Below, piece after piece: positions 1 to 7,443 of a stretch of DNA of 23,570 nt (its first letter is position 1; each line of letters opens with the position of its first letter). The notes below the pieces were generated by a model. That model was not told the origin of the DNA, made no database searches, and worked only from the letters and a program-made list of their open reading frames with translations. A program made the position numbers and the translations under genes. This DNA comes from an uncultured Acetobacteraceae bacterium (GTDB lineage Bacteria; Pseudomonadota; Alphaproteobacteria; Acetobacterales; Acetobacteraceae), in contig CALNAL010000198.1 in NCBI GenBank assembly GCA_937874445.1, positions 1 through 23,570 on the forward strand, written 5' to 3'.

Positions 1-43
1 CCCTAAGCCTTCGTCGGCAGCGTCAGATGTGTATAAGAGACAG
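1..43 (+). other. Untrimmed Illumina Nextera adapter (not genomic)
   Basis: Bases 11-43 are identical to the Nextera read-1 transposase adapter, beginning TCGTCGGCAGCGTC and ending in the Tn5 mosaic end AGATGTGTATAAGAGACAG. Bases 3-10 (CTAAGCCT) match the Nextera i5 index known as S508, which sits at exactly this position in a library molecule. Translations through this segment give the well-known artefact peptides MCIRDS and MYKRQ. The true genome sequence begins at base 44. Confidence 0.97.
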
Positions 44-44
44 C

Positions 45-293
45 ATCTACACCCCCTATCTGCTGCTGCGCGCCCAGATCGAGACGGCGCTGCGCCGCGG
101 CCTGTTCGACCCCGCCTCCGACGCCGACCTGGTGGCCCAGGCCATCTGGGGCGCCGTGCACGGCGTGCTGACCCTGCACAACGACTGCCTGGATTTCTCC
201 TTCCGCCCCCTGCGCCTGCTGGCCGGCCTGGTGGTGGATACGATGATCGACGGGCTTGCCCGCCCTCCCCGCACGAGAAAGGCCCGACCGTGA
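45..293 (+). CDS. TetR-family regulator, C-terminal fragment (5' end missing)
   Basis: This is an open frame of about 82 residues that is cut by the contig edge and fused to adapter, so the apparent upstream ATG at 27 is artificial. The visible part is helical (YLLLRAQIETALRRGLF, then AQAIWGAVHGVLTL) and resembles the ligand-binding and dimerisation half of TetR/AcrR regulators. The DNA-binding N-terminus is missing, so the family call rests on this pattern and on context. Its TGA stop overlaps the GTG start of the following efflux adaptor gene (GTGA). This is the usual layout of a local repressor controlling an RND pump, so it probably regulates the next two genes. Confidence 0.7.
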   Translation: MYTPYLLLRAQIETALRRGLFDPASDADLVAQAIWGAVHGVLTLHNDCLDFSFRPLRLLAGLVVDTMIDGLARPPRTRKARP

Positions 294-1390
294 GACACCC
301 CTGGCAAAAGGGCCTGCGCGCGCTCGCCGGCGCGGCACTGGCCTCGGCATTCCTGCTGTCCGGCTGCGACAAGCCCAGGCAGGCCCCCCAGGCCGAGGTG
401 CGCCCGGTCAAGACGGAGGTGGTCCACTACCAGCCCGTCGATTCGCTGGCGCGGCTGGTGGGCGAGGTGCGCCCGCACGTCGAGAGCGACATCGGCTTCC
501 AGGTCGGCGGCCGGCTGCTCACCCGCGAGGTGCAGCTCGGCGAGGTGGTCCGGCGCGGCCAGGTGCTGGCCACCCTCGACCCGCGCGACGTGCAGAACCA
601 GCTCCACGTGAGCGAGGCCAACCTGGCCGCCGCGCGCGCCACGCTGCTGCAGGCCGCCGCCGAGGACCGGCGCCAGGGCACCCTGTTCCGCAGCGGCTGG
701 GTCAGCCAGGCGGCGCGCGACGTCGCCCGCCAGGCGCACCAGAGCGCCGAAGCCTCCGTGGCCGCCGCCCGGGCGCAGCTGCGCCTCGCGCGCGACCAGC
801 TCAACTACGCCACGCTGCGCGCCCCCGAGGACGGCGCCATCACCGCCCTCGGGGCGGACGTCGGGCAGGTTCTCGCCGCGGGGCAGATGGCGGTCCGCCT
901 GGCCCGGCTCGACCAGCGCGACGCGGTCTTCTCGGTCGCCGAATCGGCCATCGCCACGGTCAGGCCGGGCCAGACGGTGGAGGTCTCCCTGCTCGACGCG
1001 CCCGAGGTGCATCTGGCCGCCGCGGTCAGCGAGATCTCGCCGGTGGCCGACGCCACCACCCGCACCTACACGGTCAAGGCGGCGCTGCCGGAGGGCACCG
1101 AGTCCATGCGCTACGGCATGTCGGTGATCGGCCGCTTCCCCGGCGACGACCGCCGCGCGGTGGCCCTGCCCGGCGTCGCCCTGGCCCAGTCCGAGGGCCG
1201 CCCGGCCGTGTGGGTGTTCGACCCGGCGCAGCAGAGCGTCGCGCTGCATCCGGTCACGCTGCTGCGGGTGGAAGCCGCGCGCGTCCTCATCGCCGGCGGT
1301 CTCGACGAGGGGGCGCGGGTGGTGGTCGCCGGGGTGCAGACCCTGCGGCCCGGCCAGAAGGTGCGGCTGATGGAAAGCGCCGCGCCATGA
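290..1390 (+). CDS. RND efflux periplasmic adaptor (membrane fusion) lipoprotein
   Basis: A 366-residue HlyD/AcrA-type adaptor that would link an inner-membrane RND pump to an outer-membrane channel. The GTG start at 290 is chosen because it overlaps the upstream stop, has AAAGG about seven bases before it, and yields a clean lipoprotein signal peptide with lipobox LLSGC (Cys26). Asp27 follows the cysteine, the classical signal for retention in the inner membrane. A first lipoyl half (GFQVGGRLLTREVQLGEVVRRGQVLATLDP, in pieces around residues 65-95) is followed by an alpha-helical hairpin (about 97-170), a second lipoyl half (LRAPEDGAITAL) and a beta-barrel (SVAESAIATVRPGQTVEV). The stop overlaps the permease start (ATGA). 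The substrate cannot be told from sequence. Confidence 0.93.
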   Translation: MRHPWQKGLRALAGAALASAFLLSGCDKPRQAPQAEVRPVKTEVVHYQPVDSLARLVGEVRPHVESDIGFQVGGRLLTREVQLGEVVRRGQVLATLDPRDVQNQLHVSEANLAAARATLLQAAAEDRRQGTLFRSGWVSQAARDVARQAHQSAEASVAAARAQLRLARDQLNYATLRAPEDGAITALGADVGQVLAAGQMAVRLARLDQRDAVFSVAESAIATVRPGQTVEVSLLDAPEVHLAAAVSEISPVADATTRTYTVKAALPEGTESMRYGMSVIGRFPGDDRRAVALPGVALAQSEGRPAVWVFDPAQQSVALHPVTLLRVEAARVLIAGGLDEGARVVVAGVQTLRPGQKVRLMESAAP

Positions 1391-4300
1391 AGGGCTTCAA
1401 CCTCTCGGAGTGGGCGCTCGGCCACCGCGCGCTGATGGTCTATCTGATGCTGGTCTGCGCCGTGGCCGGCGGCTGGGCCTACGCCACCGCCGGACGCGAC
1501 GAGGACCCGCCCTTCACCATCAAGACCATGGTGGTGGAAACCCTCTGGCCGGGCGCCACCACCCACGAGACCATCGACGAGGTCACCGACCGCATCGAGA
1601 AGAAGCTCGAGGAGCTGCCCGCGCTCGACTATCTGCAGAGCTACACCACACCCGGCACCTCGGTGATCTTCGTCACCCTCAAGGACTCCACGCCCCCCGG
1701 CGATGTGCCGGAGCTGTGGTACCAGACCCGCAAGAAGGTCGGCGACATCGCCTATACCCTGCCGCAGGGGGTCGAGGGACCGTTCTTCAACGACGAGTTC
1801 GGCGACACCTTCGGCGTCATCTACGGCTTCACCGCCGACGGCTACTCCTTCCGCGAGCTGAAGGACTACGTCGAGACGGTGCGCGCCGCGCTGCTGCGCC
1901 TGCCCGACGTGGGCAAGATCACGCTGGTGGGCACCCAGGACGAGCAGGTGGTGCTGGAGTTCGACCCCCGCCGCCTGGCCAATCTCGGCCTCTCGCAGAA
2001 CGACGTGATCGCCTCGTTGCAGGCCCAGAATGCCGTGACCTCCTCCGGCGTGATGACCGGCCGCGACGAGGAGGTGCTGGTCCGCGTCTCCGGCGGCTTC
2101 AAGAGCGAGGCCGACATCGCGGCGCTCAACCTGCGCGCGGGCGGACGCTTCTTCCGCCTCGGCGATATCGCCACCGTCCGCCGCGGCCCGATCGACCCGC
2201 CCCAGCCGGCCTTCCGCGTCAACGGCAAGCCCGCGATCGGGCTCACGCTGTCGATGGCCAAGGGCGGCAACAACCTGCGCCTCGGGGAGGCCATCCACCG
2301 CCGCATGGCCGAGCTGGAGCGCGACCGGCCGGTCGGCATCGAGGCAACCCTGGTGGCCGACCAGCCGGCGGTGGTGGCGGCCTCGGTGCACGGCTTCGTC
2401 AAGGCGCTGGTCGAGGCGGTGGTGATCGTGCTCGCGGTCAGCTTCCTCAGCCTCGGGCTGCGCGCGGGCACGGTGGTGGCCCTGTCGATTCCGCTGGTGC
2501 TGGGCGCCACCTTCGTCGGCATGAAGATGGCCGGCATCGACCTCCAGCGCGTCTCCCTCGGCGCGCTGATCATCGCGCTCGGCCTGCTGGTGGACGACGC
2601 GATGATCACCGTCGAGATGATGATCCGCAAGCTCGAGGACGGCTTCACCCTCCACCGCGCCGCCACCTTCGCCTACACCTCCACCGCCTTCCCGATGCTC
2701 ACCGGCACGATCATCACGGTGATCGGCTTCGTCCCGGTGGGCTTCGCCGCCTCGGCCTCGGGCGAATACTGCTTCTCGCTGTTCGCGGTGATGGCGATCG
2801 CGCTCGGCATCTCGTGGTTCGTGGCGGTGCTGTTCGCGCCCCTGATCGGCACGGCGATCCTGCCGAAGACGAAGGCCCCCGGCGGCGAACGGCCCGCCGC
2901 GCGCTGGGTGGCGACCAGCTTCCGCCGCACCCTGCTGGTCTGCCTGCGCTACCGCTGGGTGACCATCGCGGCGACGGTGGCGCTGTTCGTCCTCGCGCTG
3001 GCCGGGGCGGGCCGGCTGGAGCAGCAGTTCTTCCCCACCTCCGAGCGCCCGGAACTGCTGATGGACATCACCCTCCCCCAGAGCGCCTCCATCTACGCGA
3101 CGGAGCGCGCGGTGGAGCTGGCCGAGAAGCGCATCGCCGCCGACCCGCGGGTGGCGAGCTTCAGCTTCTACGTCGGCCAGGGGGCGGTGCGCTTCTACCT
3201 GCCGATGGATCTCCAGCTGGCCCACGACTACTACGCCCAGGGCGTGGTGGTGGCCCGCGACCCCGCCCAGCGCGACGCGCTCGCCGCCGACCTGCAGCGG
3301 CAGATCTCGGCCGAGCTCTCGGGCGTGCTGGTGCGCGTCTCGCCGCTGGAGCTGGGCCCGCCGGTGGGCTGGCCGATCAAGTACCGCGTCAGCGGCCCCG
3401 ACCCCGAGAAGGTGCGCCAGGCCGCCCTGGCCCTGGGCAGCGTGGTCGCCTCCGACCCCGCGACGCGCACCGTCAACTACAACTGGAACGAGCCGATCAA
3501 GACGGTGCGGCTGGCGGTGGACCAGGACAAGGCCCGCCTGCTCGGCATCTCCTCGCAGGAGCTGGCGCAGGCGATGCAGGGTCTGTTCAGCGGCACCACC
3601 TTCACCCAGCTGCGCGACGCCACCTACCTGGTCGCCGTGCAGATGCGCGCCACCCCCACCGACCGTCTCGACCTCGAGTCGCTGCGCCATTTGCAGCTTT
3701 CCCTCGGGCCGGGCCGCAGCGTGCCGCTCGGCGAGGTGGCGAGCCTGCAGTACGGCCTGGAACAGCCGATCATCTGGCGGCGCGACCGGCTGCCGACCCT
3801 CACCGTGCAGGCCGACATGGCCGAGGGGGTGCAGGCGGCCACCGTGGTCCAGCGCCTGGCCCCGGCGGTGCAGCGCTTCGCCGCGAGCCTGCCGGCGGGC
3901 TACCGCGTCGCGGTCGGCGGCACGGTGGAGGAAAGCGCCAAGGGCCAGGCCTCGGTCAATGCCGTCATGCCGGTGATGGTCCTGCTGATGCTCTCCGTGC
4001 TGATGGTGCAGCTCCAGAGCTTCCAGCGGCTGATCCTGGTGATCAGCGTGGCGCCGCTGGGGCTGATCGGCGTGGTGGGGGCGATGCTGCCCAGCCATAC
4101 GCCGATGGGCTTCGTCGCGACCCTGGGCTGCATCGCCCTGATCGGCATGATCGTGCGCAACTCGGTGATCCTGATCGACCAGATCGAGCACGACATGGCC
4201 GAGGGCATGGCGCGCGGGCGGGCGGTGGTGGAGGCCACCTGCCACCGCATGCGGCCGATCCTGCTGACCGCCTCGGCGGCCATCCTGGGCATGGTGCCGA

Positions 4301-4452
4301 TCGCCTCGGAGGCGTTCTGGCGGCCGCTGGCCATTGCCATCATGGGCGGGCTGGTGGTGGCGACGCTGCTGACCCTGCTGTTCCTGCCGGCGGCCTATCT
4401 CACCTGGTTCCGCACCGGCCTCCCCCGCGACGGGCTGGGCGGCAGCGATTGA
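1387..4452 (+). CDS. RND efflux transporter permease (AcrB/HAE-1 type)
   Basis: A 1021-residue proton-driven inner-membrane exporter of the AcrB superfamily, with the usual length and the duplicated layout of TM1, a large periplasmic loop, TM2-6, then a repeat. The proton-relay aspartates of TM4 are visible as Asp403-Asp404 in GLLVDDAMITVEMM. In TM10 the position of the AcrB relay lysine (Lys940) carries Arg924 in GMIVRNSVILIDQ, a substitution I recall from a subgroup of these pumps. It starts at an ATG that overlaps the adaptor stop (ATGA), so the two are translationally coupled. No outer-membrane channel gene follows, so a TolC-type protein encoded elsewhere is needed. Substrate unknown. 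Confidence 0.95.
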   Translation: MKGFNLSEWALGHRALMVYLMLVCAVAGGWAYATAGRDEDPPFTIKTMVVETLWPGATTHETIDEVTDRIEKKLEELPALDYLQSYTTPGTSVIFVTLKDSTPPGDVPELWYQTRKKVGDIAYTLPQGVEGPFFNDEFGDTFGVIYGFTADGYSFRELKDYVETVRAALLRLPDVGKITLVGTQDEQVVLEFDPRRLANLGLSQNDVIASLQAQNAVTSSGVMTGRDEEVLVRVSGGFKSEADIAALNLRAGGRFFRLGDIATVRRGPIDPPQPAFRVNGKPAIGLTLSMAKGGNNLRLGEAIHRRMAELERDRPVGIEATLVADQPAVVAASVHGFVKALVEAVVIVLAVSFLSLGLRAGTVVALSIPLVLGATFVGMKMAGIDLQRVSLGALIIALGLLVDDAMITVEMMIRKLEDGFTLHRAATFAYTSTAFPMLTGTIITVIGFVPVGFAASASGEYCFSLFAVMAIALGISWFVAVLFAPLIGTAILPKTKAPGGERPAARWVATSFRRTLLVCLRYRWVTIAATVALFVLALAGAGRLEQQFFPTSERPELLMDITLPQSASIYATERAVELAEKRIAADPRVASFSFYVGQGAVRFYLPMDLQLAHDYYAQGVVVARDPAQRDALAADLQRQISAELSGVLVRVSPLELGPPVGWPIKYRVSGPDPEKVRQAALALGSVVASDPATRTVNYNWNEPIKTVRLAVDQDKARLLGISSQELAQAMQGLFSGTTFTQLRDATYLVAVQMRATPTDRLDLESLRHLQLSLGPGRSVPLGEVASLQYGLEQPIIWRRDRLPTLTVQADMAEGVQAATVVQRLAPAVQRFAASLPAGYRVAVGGTVEESAKGQASVNAVMPVMVLLMLSVLMVQLQSFQRLILVISVAPLGLIGVVGAMLPSHTPMGFVATLGCIALIGMIVRNSVILIDQIEHDMAEGMARGRAVVEATCHRMRPILLTASAAILGMVPIASEAFWRPLAIAIMGGLVVATLLTLLFLPAAYLTWFRTGLPRDGLGGSD

Positions 4453-4456
4453 AAAC

Positions 4457-4470
4457 GGGGCGCGCGCCCC
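4457..4470 (+). terminator. GC palindrome after the first RND operon, possible terminator
   Basis: A perfect 14-base palindrome, GGGGCGCGCGCCCC, lies five bases after the permease stop. It follows AAAA and precedes a pyrimidine-rich stretch (TCCCCTCTCC) rather than a clear T-run. It could end the RND transcript, but the T-tract expected of an intrinsic terminator is weak. The rest of the gap to 4607 holds a second small GC hairpin and no gene. Confidence 0.35.
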
Positions 4471-4607
4471 TCCCCTCTCCGTTACGGGATTGCACCCGAG
4501 GGAGCCGACCGTCAGAATGTTCCCGGCGCCGGAGGTACCGCTACCTTGCCGGCAACAAAAAGCGCCGCCCGGCCTCGGGCCGGAGGGCGATCAGGGAGTG
4601 GACGGAC

Positions 4608-5390
4608 ATGGATCGGAGGGGGCCGCGCCTCGCCGAGCAGGTACTCGAACGACTGCGCGACGACATCATCAGGGGCAACCTGCCTCCGGGCACTCCGGTG
4701 ATCGAGGCCGACGTCTCCGAGCGCCTGCAGGTCAGCCGCACGCCGGTCCGGGAGGCGCTCATCAAGCTCGCCGAGGAGGGGCTGGTCAGCATCTTCCCCC
4801 AGCGCGGCAGCTTCGTCGCGCCGATCCAGATCCACGCCGTGCGGGAGGCGCAGTTCATCCGCGAGAATCTCGAATGCGCGCTGCTGGCCGAGGCCGGCGA
4901 GCGGCTGACCCCGCTCTTCCTGCGTCGCCTCGCCGACAATCTCGACCGCCAGGAGCGCGCGGCGCAACAAGAAGACGCCGAACAGCTCTTCACCCTCGAC
5001 GAGGAATTCCACGCCCTGCTGGCCGACGGCACCGACAAGGCAGGGGTGTGGCGGATCATCCAGCAGGCCAAGACGCATCTCGACCGCATCCGCCGCCGCA
5101 GCGTGGGCGACCACGGCGATGTCGTGCGCATGCTCACCCAGCACCACGAAATGCTCGCCGCCCTGGAAGCCGGGGACGTGCCGCGCGCGGTCACGGTGAT
5201 GCACCAGCACCTGCGCTCGGTCTTCACCACCATCGAACGGCTGGAACAGCAGGCCGCCGAGTCCCTCTCCGACGACGCCTCCACGGACGCGCGGGCGCAT
5301 CCCCCCGGACGCCCGCGGGCCCTCCGCGGCGCACTCCGCGCCCTCAATCCCGGCGTCCCTCCCCGCCTGGACGAACGCAAACGGCCCTAG
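4608..5390 (+). CDS. GntR-family transcriptional regulator, FCD (FadR-type) subfamily
   Basis: A 260-residue regulator. The N-terminal winged helix-turn-helix is clear: LAEQVLERLRDDIIRG, then SERLQVSRTPVREALIKL (about residues 38-54) and a wing ending in QRGSFV near residue 70. The C-terminal FCD helical domain shows the usual Asp/His positions that bind a metal or help bind an acid effector: Asp131/His135 in LDEEFH, His179-His180 in QHHEML, and His199/His201. The ATG at 4608 follows a GGAGTG ribosome binding site. The last 40 residues or so are rich in Arg and Pro and look like a disordered tail. FCD regulators usually sense organic or sugar acids. Nearby candidate targets are the ThrE-type exporter and dgoD, but no operator was identified. 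Confidence 0.92.
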   Translation: MDRRGPRLAEQVLERLRDDIIRGNLPPGTPVIEADVSERLQVSRTPVREALIKLAEEGLVSIFPQRGSFVAPIQIHAVREAQFIRENLECALLAEAGERLTPLFLRRLADNLDRQERAAQQEDAEQLFTLDEEFHALLADGTDKAGVWRIIQQAKTHLDRIRRRSVGDHGDVVRMLTQHHEMLAALEAGDVPRAVTVMHQHLRSVFTTIERLEQQAAESLSDDASTDARAHPPGRPRALRGALRALNPGVPPRLDERKRP

Positions 5391-5397
5391 ACGCCAG

Positions 5398-5550
5398 GGA
5401 AGGAAGGCTTCTTTTTCCTGAAGGAAAAAGAAGCAAAAAGGACTTTGGTCGTTTGGCTCCGCGTCTGACACAGGCGCGGAGTCCTTATGGGATAAAGCTT
5501 TCCTGGTTCTCCTTTCCCGAAAGGAGAACACCTTGCCTTGCTTGCTTGCC
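5398..5550 (+). repeat. Triple-hairpin intergenic repeat, copy 1
   Basis: A repeat of about 150 bases that fills the gap between the converging GntR and ThrE-type genes. It has three stem-loops. Stem 1 is 5408-5418 with 5423-5433 (CTTCTTTTTCC, loop TGAA, perfect 11 bp). Stem 2 is 5455-5463 with 5475-5483 (GGCTCCGCG paired to CGCGGAGTC with one G-T pair). Stem 3 is 5506-5515 with 5520-5529 (GTTCTCCTTT, loop CCCG, perfect 10 bp). A second copy lies at 17973-18124 in the same orientation. The block 5483-5534 is identical in both copies. It may act as a two-way terminator or a REP-like element. Function not known. Confidence 0.9.
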
Positions 5551-5557
5551 GGCGCGC

Positions 5558-6031
5558 CTAGAACTCGTGCGGCCGCAGCAGGGTGAGCGGGATGGCGATG
5601 CCGGCGCCGATGCCGCCCACGGCGAACACCACCCGCATCATGGCCACCACGGTATTGGCCAGCACGGCCGGATCGACCGAGGTGGTGGTCGGGGCGGTCA
5701 GCGCGAACAGGCCGAGCAGGGCCTGTGCGAAGAAGGCGCCCGGCACCATCGGGATGCATCCCGCCACCGCAATGCGGCTGGCGGCGCTGCCGAGCACCCG
5801 GCGCAGCGGCCCGGCGGTGCAGCTGGTGACGACGATGGCGGCGATGAAGGAGGAGGCCTCCAGGCTGAGCACGAAATCCTGGCAGATGGTGCGCACGGTG
5901 AGCGCCACCGCCCCGCCGGCGGCGCACCACAGCAGGTCGCGCGGGGCGGCGTTGAACAGCACCCCGAAGCCGGCCGCCGCGAAGGCGCCCAGCAGCAGCT
6001 GGTGGAGGATGTGCAGCAGCATCGCGCTCAT
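5558..6031 (-). CDS. ThrE-type exporter, small subunit (YjjB-like)
   Basis: A 157-residue hydrophobic protein with about four to five membrane segments, such as LLLGAFAAAGFGVLF near the start and VVFAVGGIGAGIAIPLTLL near the end. The motif CIPMVPGAFFAQALLGLF matches the conserved VPG region of the ThrE_2 half of the threonine/serine exporter family. In enterobacteria the equivalent pair, YjjP and YjjB, has been linked to succinate export, and in corynebacteria a fused ThrE exports threonine. The ATG at 6031 overlaps the stop of the partner gene (ATGA on the minus strand), so the subunits are made together. The gene converges on the triple-hairpin repeat, with its stop only eight bases away. 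Confidence 0.85.
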   Translation of the reverse strand: MSAMLLHILHQLLLGAFAAAGFGVLFNAAPRDLLWCAAGGAVALTVRTICQDFVLSLEASSFIAAIVVTSCTAGPLRRVLGSAASRIAVAGCIPMVPGAFFAQALLGLFALTAPTTTSVDPAVLANTVVAMMRVVFAVGGIGAGIAIPLTLLRPHEF

Positions 6032-6822
6032 ACCGGGTATCCCAGCAGCAGCCGCGCCACCCACAGCCCCACCGCGGCAAACACCATCACCATCAGCACC
6101 GAGACGGCCCGCGCGCTGCCCAGGGTGGGGAAGCCGTCCACCACGTCGGCCTGGGCGTTGGTCGCGGGCACGCCGGGCACCAGCAGCAGGGTGGCGCCGA
6201 ACACCGCCAGATCCACCGTGCCGCTGTGCAGCCGCTCCGCGCCGAAGCCGCCCAGCCAGGAGGCGATCAGCGCCACCGCGGTGGTGATGACGAACACGTT
6301 GACCCCGCGCCGGTGCAGCATCATGCGCACCGCCTGGCCGAGGCCGGAGGCGAACAGCACCGCCACCATGGCCCGCTCGTCGGCCCCCAGAAGCCCGGAG
6401 AACGAGCCGCAGGCAATGCCCACCGCCACCGCCGTCACCCAGAACGGGTAGCGCGGCGTGGTGGCCTCCAGCCGGTCGAGGCGCAGCTCGAGCGCGGCCG
6501 GCAACATGGCGGTCTCGGCCGCTTCGCGCACCAGGGCCCGCACGGCGCGGTCGAGCCGGTGGTTCACCCCGTGGCCACGGATGGTGACCATGCGGGTGAT
6601 GGAGTTGCCGCCGCTGCCCAGCGTCATGGTGATGGAGGCATAGCCGAGACGCAGGCCGAGCAGCTCGACCTTCTGGCTGTTGGCCAGCATGGCGCCGCAC
6701 TGGTGCACCACCCGCGCCGAGGCGCCGCACTGCATCAGCACGCGCGCGCAGCGCAGCGAGGCCAGAGCGATGCGCTCCAGCTCGCGGTGGCGGCGTTTGA
6801 CGGGGTCGACCGGAGATTCCAT
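6028..6822 (-). CDS. ThrE-type exporter, large subunit (YjjP-like)
   Basis: A 264-residue member of the ThrE/YjjP (DUF1212) family. A cytoplasmic N-terminal part carries LMQCGASARVVHQCG and GLRLGYASITMTLGSGG, which match the conserved first half of YjjP. About five membrane helices follow, including YPFWVTAVAVGIACGSFSGLL and the family motif LLLVPGVPATNAQADVVDG. It probably forms an exporter with the overlapping downstream subunit, for a small amino acid or dicarboxylate. The start is uncertain. ATG at 6822 gives a normal-length protein but lacks a clear ribosome binding site. An in-frame ATG at 6885 and a GTG at 6897 would add about 21-25 residues. Confidence 0.85.
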   Translation of the reverse strand: MESPVDPVKRRHRELERIALASLRCARVLMQCGASARVVHQCGAMLANSQKVELLGLRLGYASITMTLGSGGNSITRMVTIRGHGVNHRLDRAVRALVREAAETAMLPAALELRLDRLEATTPRYPFWVTAVAVGIACGSFSGLLGADERAMVAVLFASGLGQAVRMMLHRRGVNVFVITTAVALIASWLGGFGAERLHSGTVDLAVFGATLLLVPGVPATNAQADVVDGFPTLGSARAVSVLMVMVFAAVGLWVARLLLGYPV

Positions 6823-6945
6823 GAGCACGCCCGGGAAGAAGTCCGCGGAATGAGGGGGAAGATGAAACCGATACCTCAGCGACATGGCCGTCACCACCCA
6901 CTCCGTCCGTGACTCTGCCGCGCGGCCGGGGCATCAAGAGGGGCG
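6823..6945. promoter_or_regulatory. Divergent gap between the ThrE-type operon and holC
   Basis: This short region must hold the promoters for the minus-strand exporter pair and for plus-strand holC. If the exporter starts at 6885 or 6897, only about 50-60 bases remain. A purine-rich AAGAGGGG just before 6946 serves as the holC ribosome binding site. No convincing -35/-10 pair or operator was recognised. Confidence 0.4.
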
Positions 6946-7443
6946 ATGGCCGAGATCGGATTCTACCACCTGACCCGCACCGGTGCCGAGCAGGCTCTTC
7001 CGCAGCTGCTCGGACGCACGCTTGCCGCCGGCGAGCGGGCGCTGGTGCTGTGCGGCTCCCCCGAGCGGGTGGCGGCGCTGGACGCGGCGCTGTGGCTCTG
7101 CCCCCATCCCGACTGGCTGCCGCACGGCACCGCCGCCTCCGGCCAGCCCCGCTACCAGCCGATCTGGCTGGCCGAGGCCGACCCGGGCACGCCGCCCAAC
7201 GGCGCGCGTTTCCTCTTCCTGGTGGACGGGGCGGAGACGGCGCATCTGGAAGCCTATGCGCGGGTGTTCGACCTCTTCGACGGCGGCGACCCCGCCGCGG
7301 TGGAGGCCGCCCGCGGCCGCTGGAAGGCCGCCCGCGCCGCCGGCCACGCCCTGACCTACTGGCAGCAGACCCCGCGCGGCTGGGAGCGCAAGGCCCAGGT
7401 CGCTGCCCCGCAAGCCTCCGAGCAGAAAGGCGAAACGCCATGA
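6946..7443 (+). CDS. holC: DNA polymerase III chi subunit
   Basis: A 165-residue protein that matches the HolC fold. It opens with the typical IGFYHLTR, followed by the helix and Rossmann-like strand AGERALVLCGSPERVAALDAALW. Later come the DWLPHG and QPIWLA segments and the FLFLVDG strand preceding the helix of the family. Chi is an accessory subunit of the replicative clamp loader and contacts single-strand binding protein. The ATG at 6946 has a good ribosome binding site. The stop overlaps the dgoD start (ATGA), an unusual partner for a replication gene. The last 15 residues or so look unstructured. Confidence 0.9.
   Translation: MAEIGFYHLTRTGAEQALPQLLGRTLAAGERALVLCGSPERVAALDAALWLCPHPDWLPHGTAASGQPRYQPIWLAEADPGTPPNGARFLFLVDGAETAHLEAYARVFDLFDGGDPAAVEAARGRWKAARAAGHALTYWQQTPRGWERKAQVAAPQASEQKGETP

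Noticed and set aside
27..44. ATG at 27 as start of the TetR-type gene
   Set aside because: The codon lies within the sequencing adapter.
1111..4245. Minus-strand open frame of more than 1000 codons
   Set aside because: It is the mirror of the RND permease on the other strand, rich in His, Asp, Gly and Arg as expected for a GC-rich shadow frame, with no recognisable domain. The same holds for the long minus frames at 9896-12745 and 14761-18105 and the plus frame at 20202-23021.
256..4452. A single frame running through the adaptor gene into the permease, suggesting a fusion
   Set aside because: Upstream of 1387 the frame is out of phase with the true adaptor gene, which ends in ATGA at 1387-1390. 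The permease starts at that ATG.
5398..5550. Peptide FSFRERRTRKALSHK and following residues, read on the minus strand through both repeats
   Set aside because: The stem 1 difference between copies and the hairpin pairing show conservation at the nucleic-acid level. The frame has no start or ribosome binding site common to both copies, so it is not treated as a gene.
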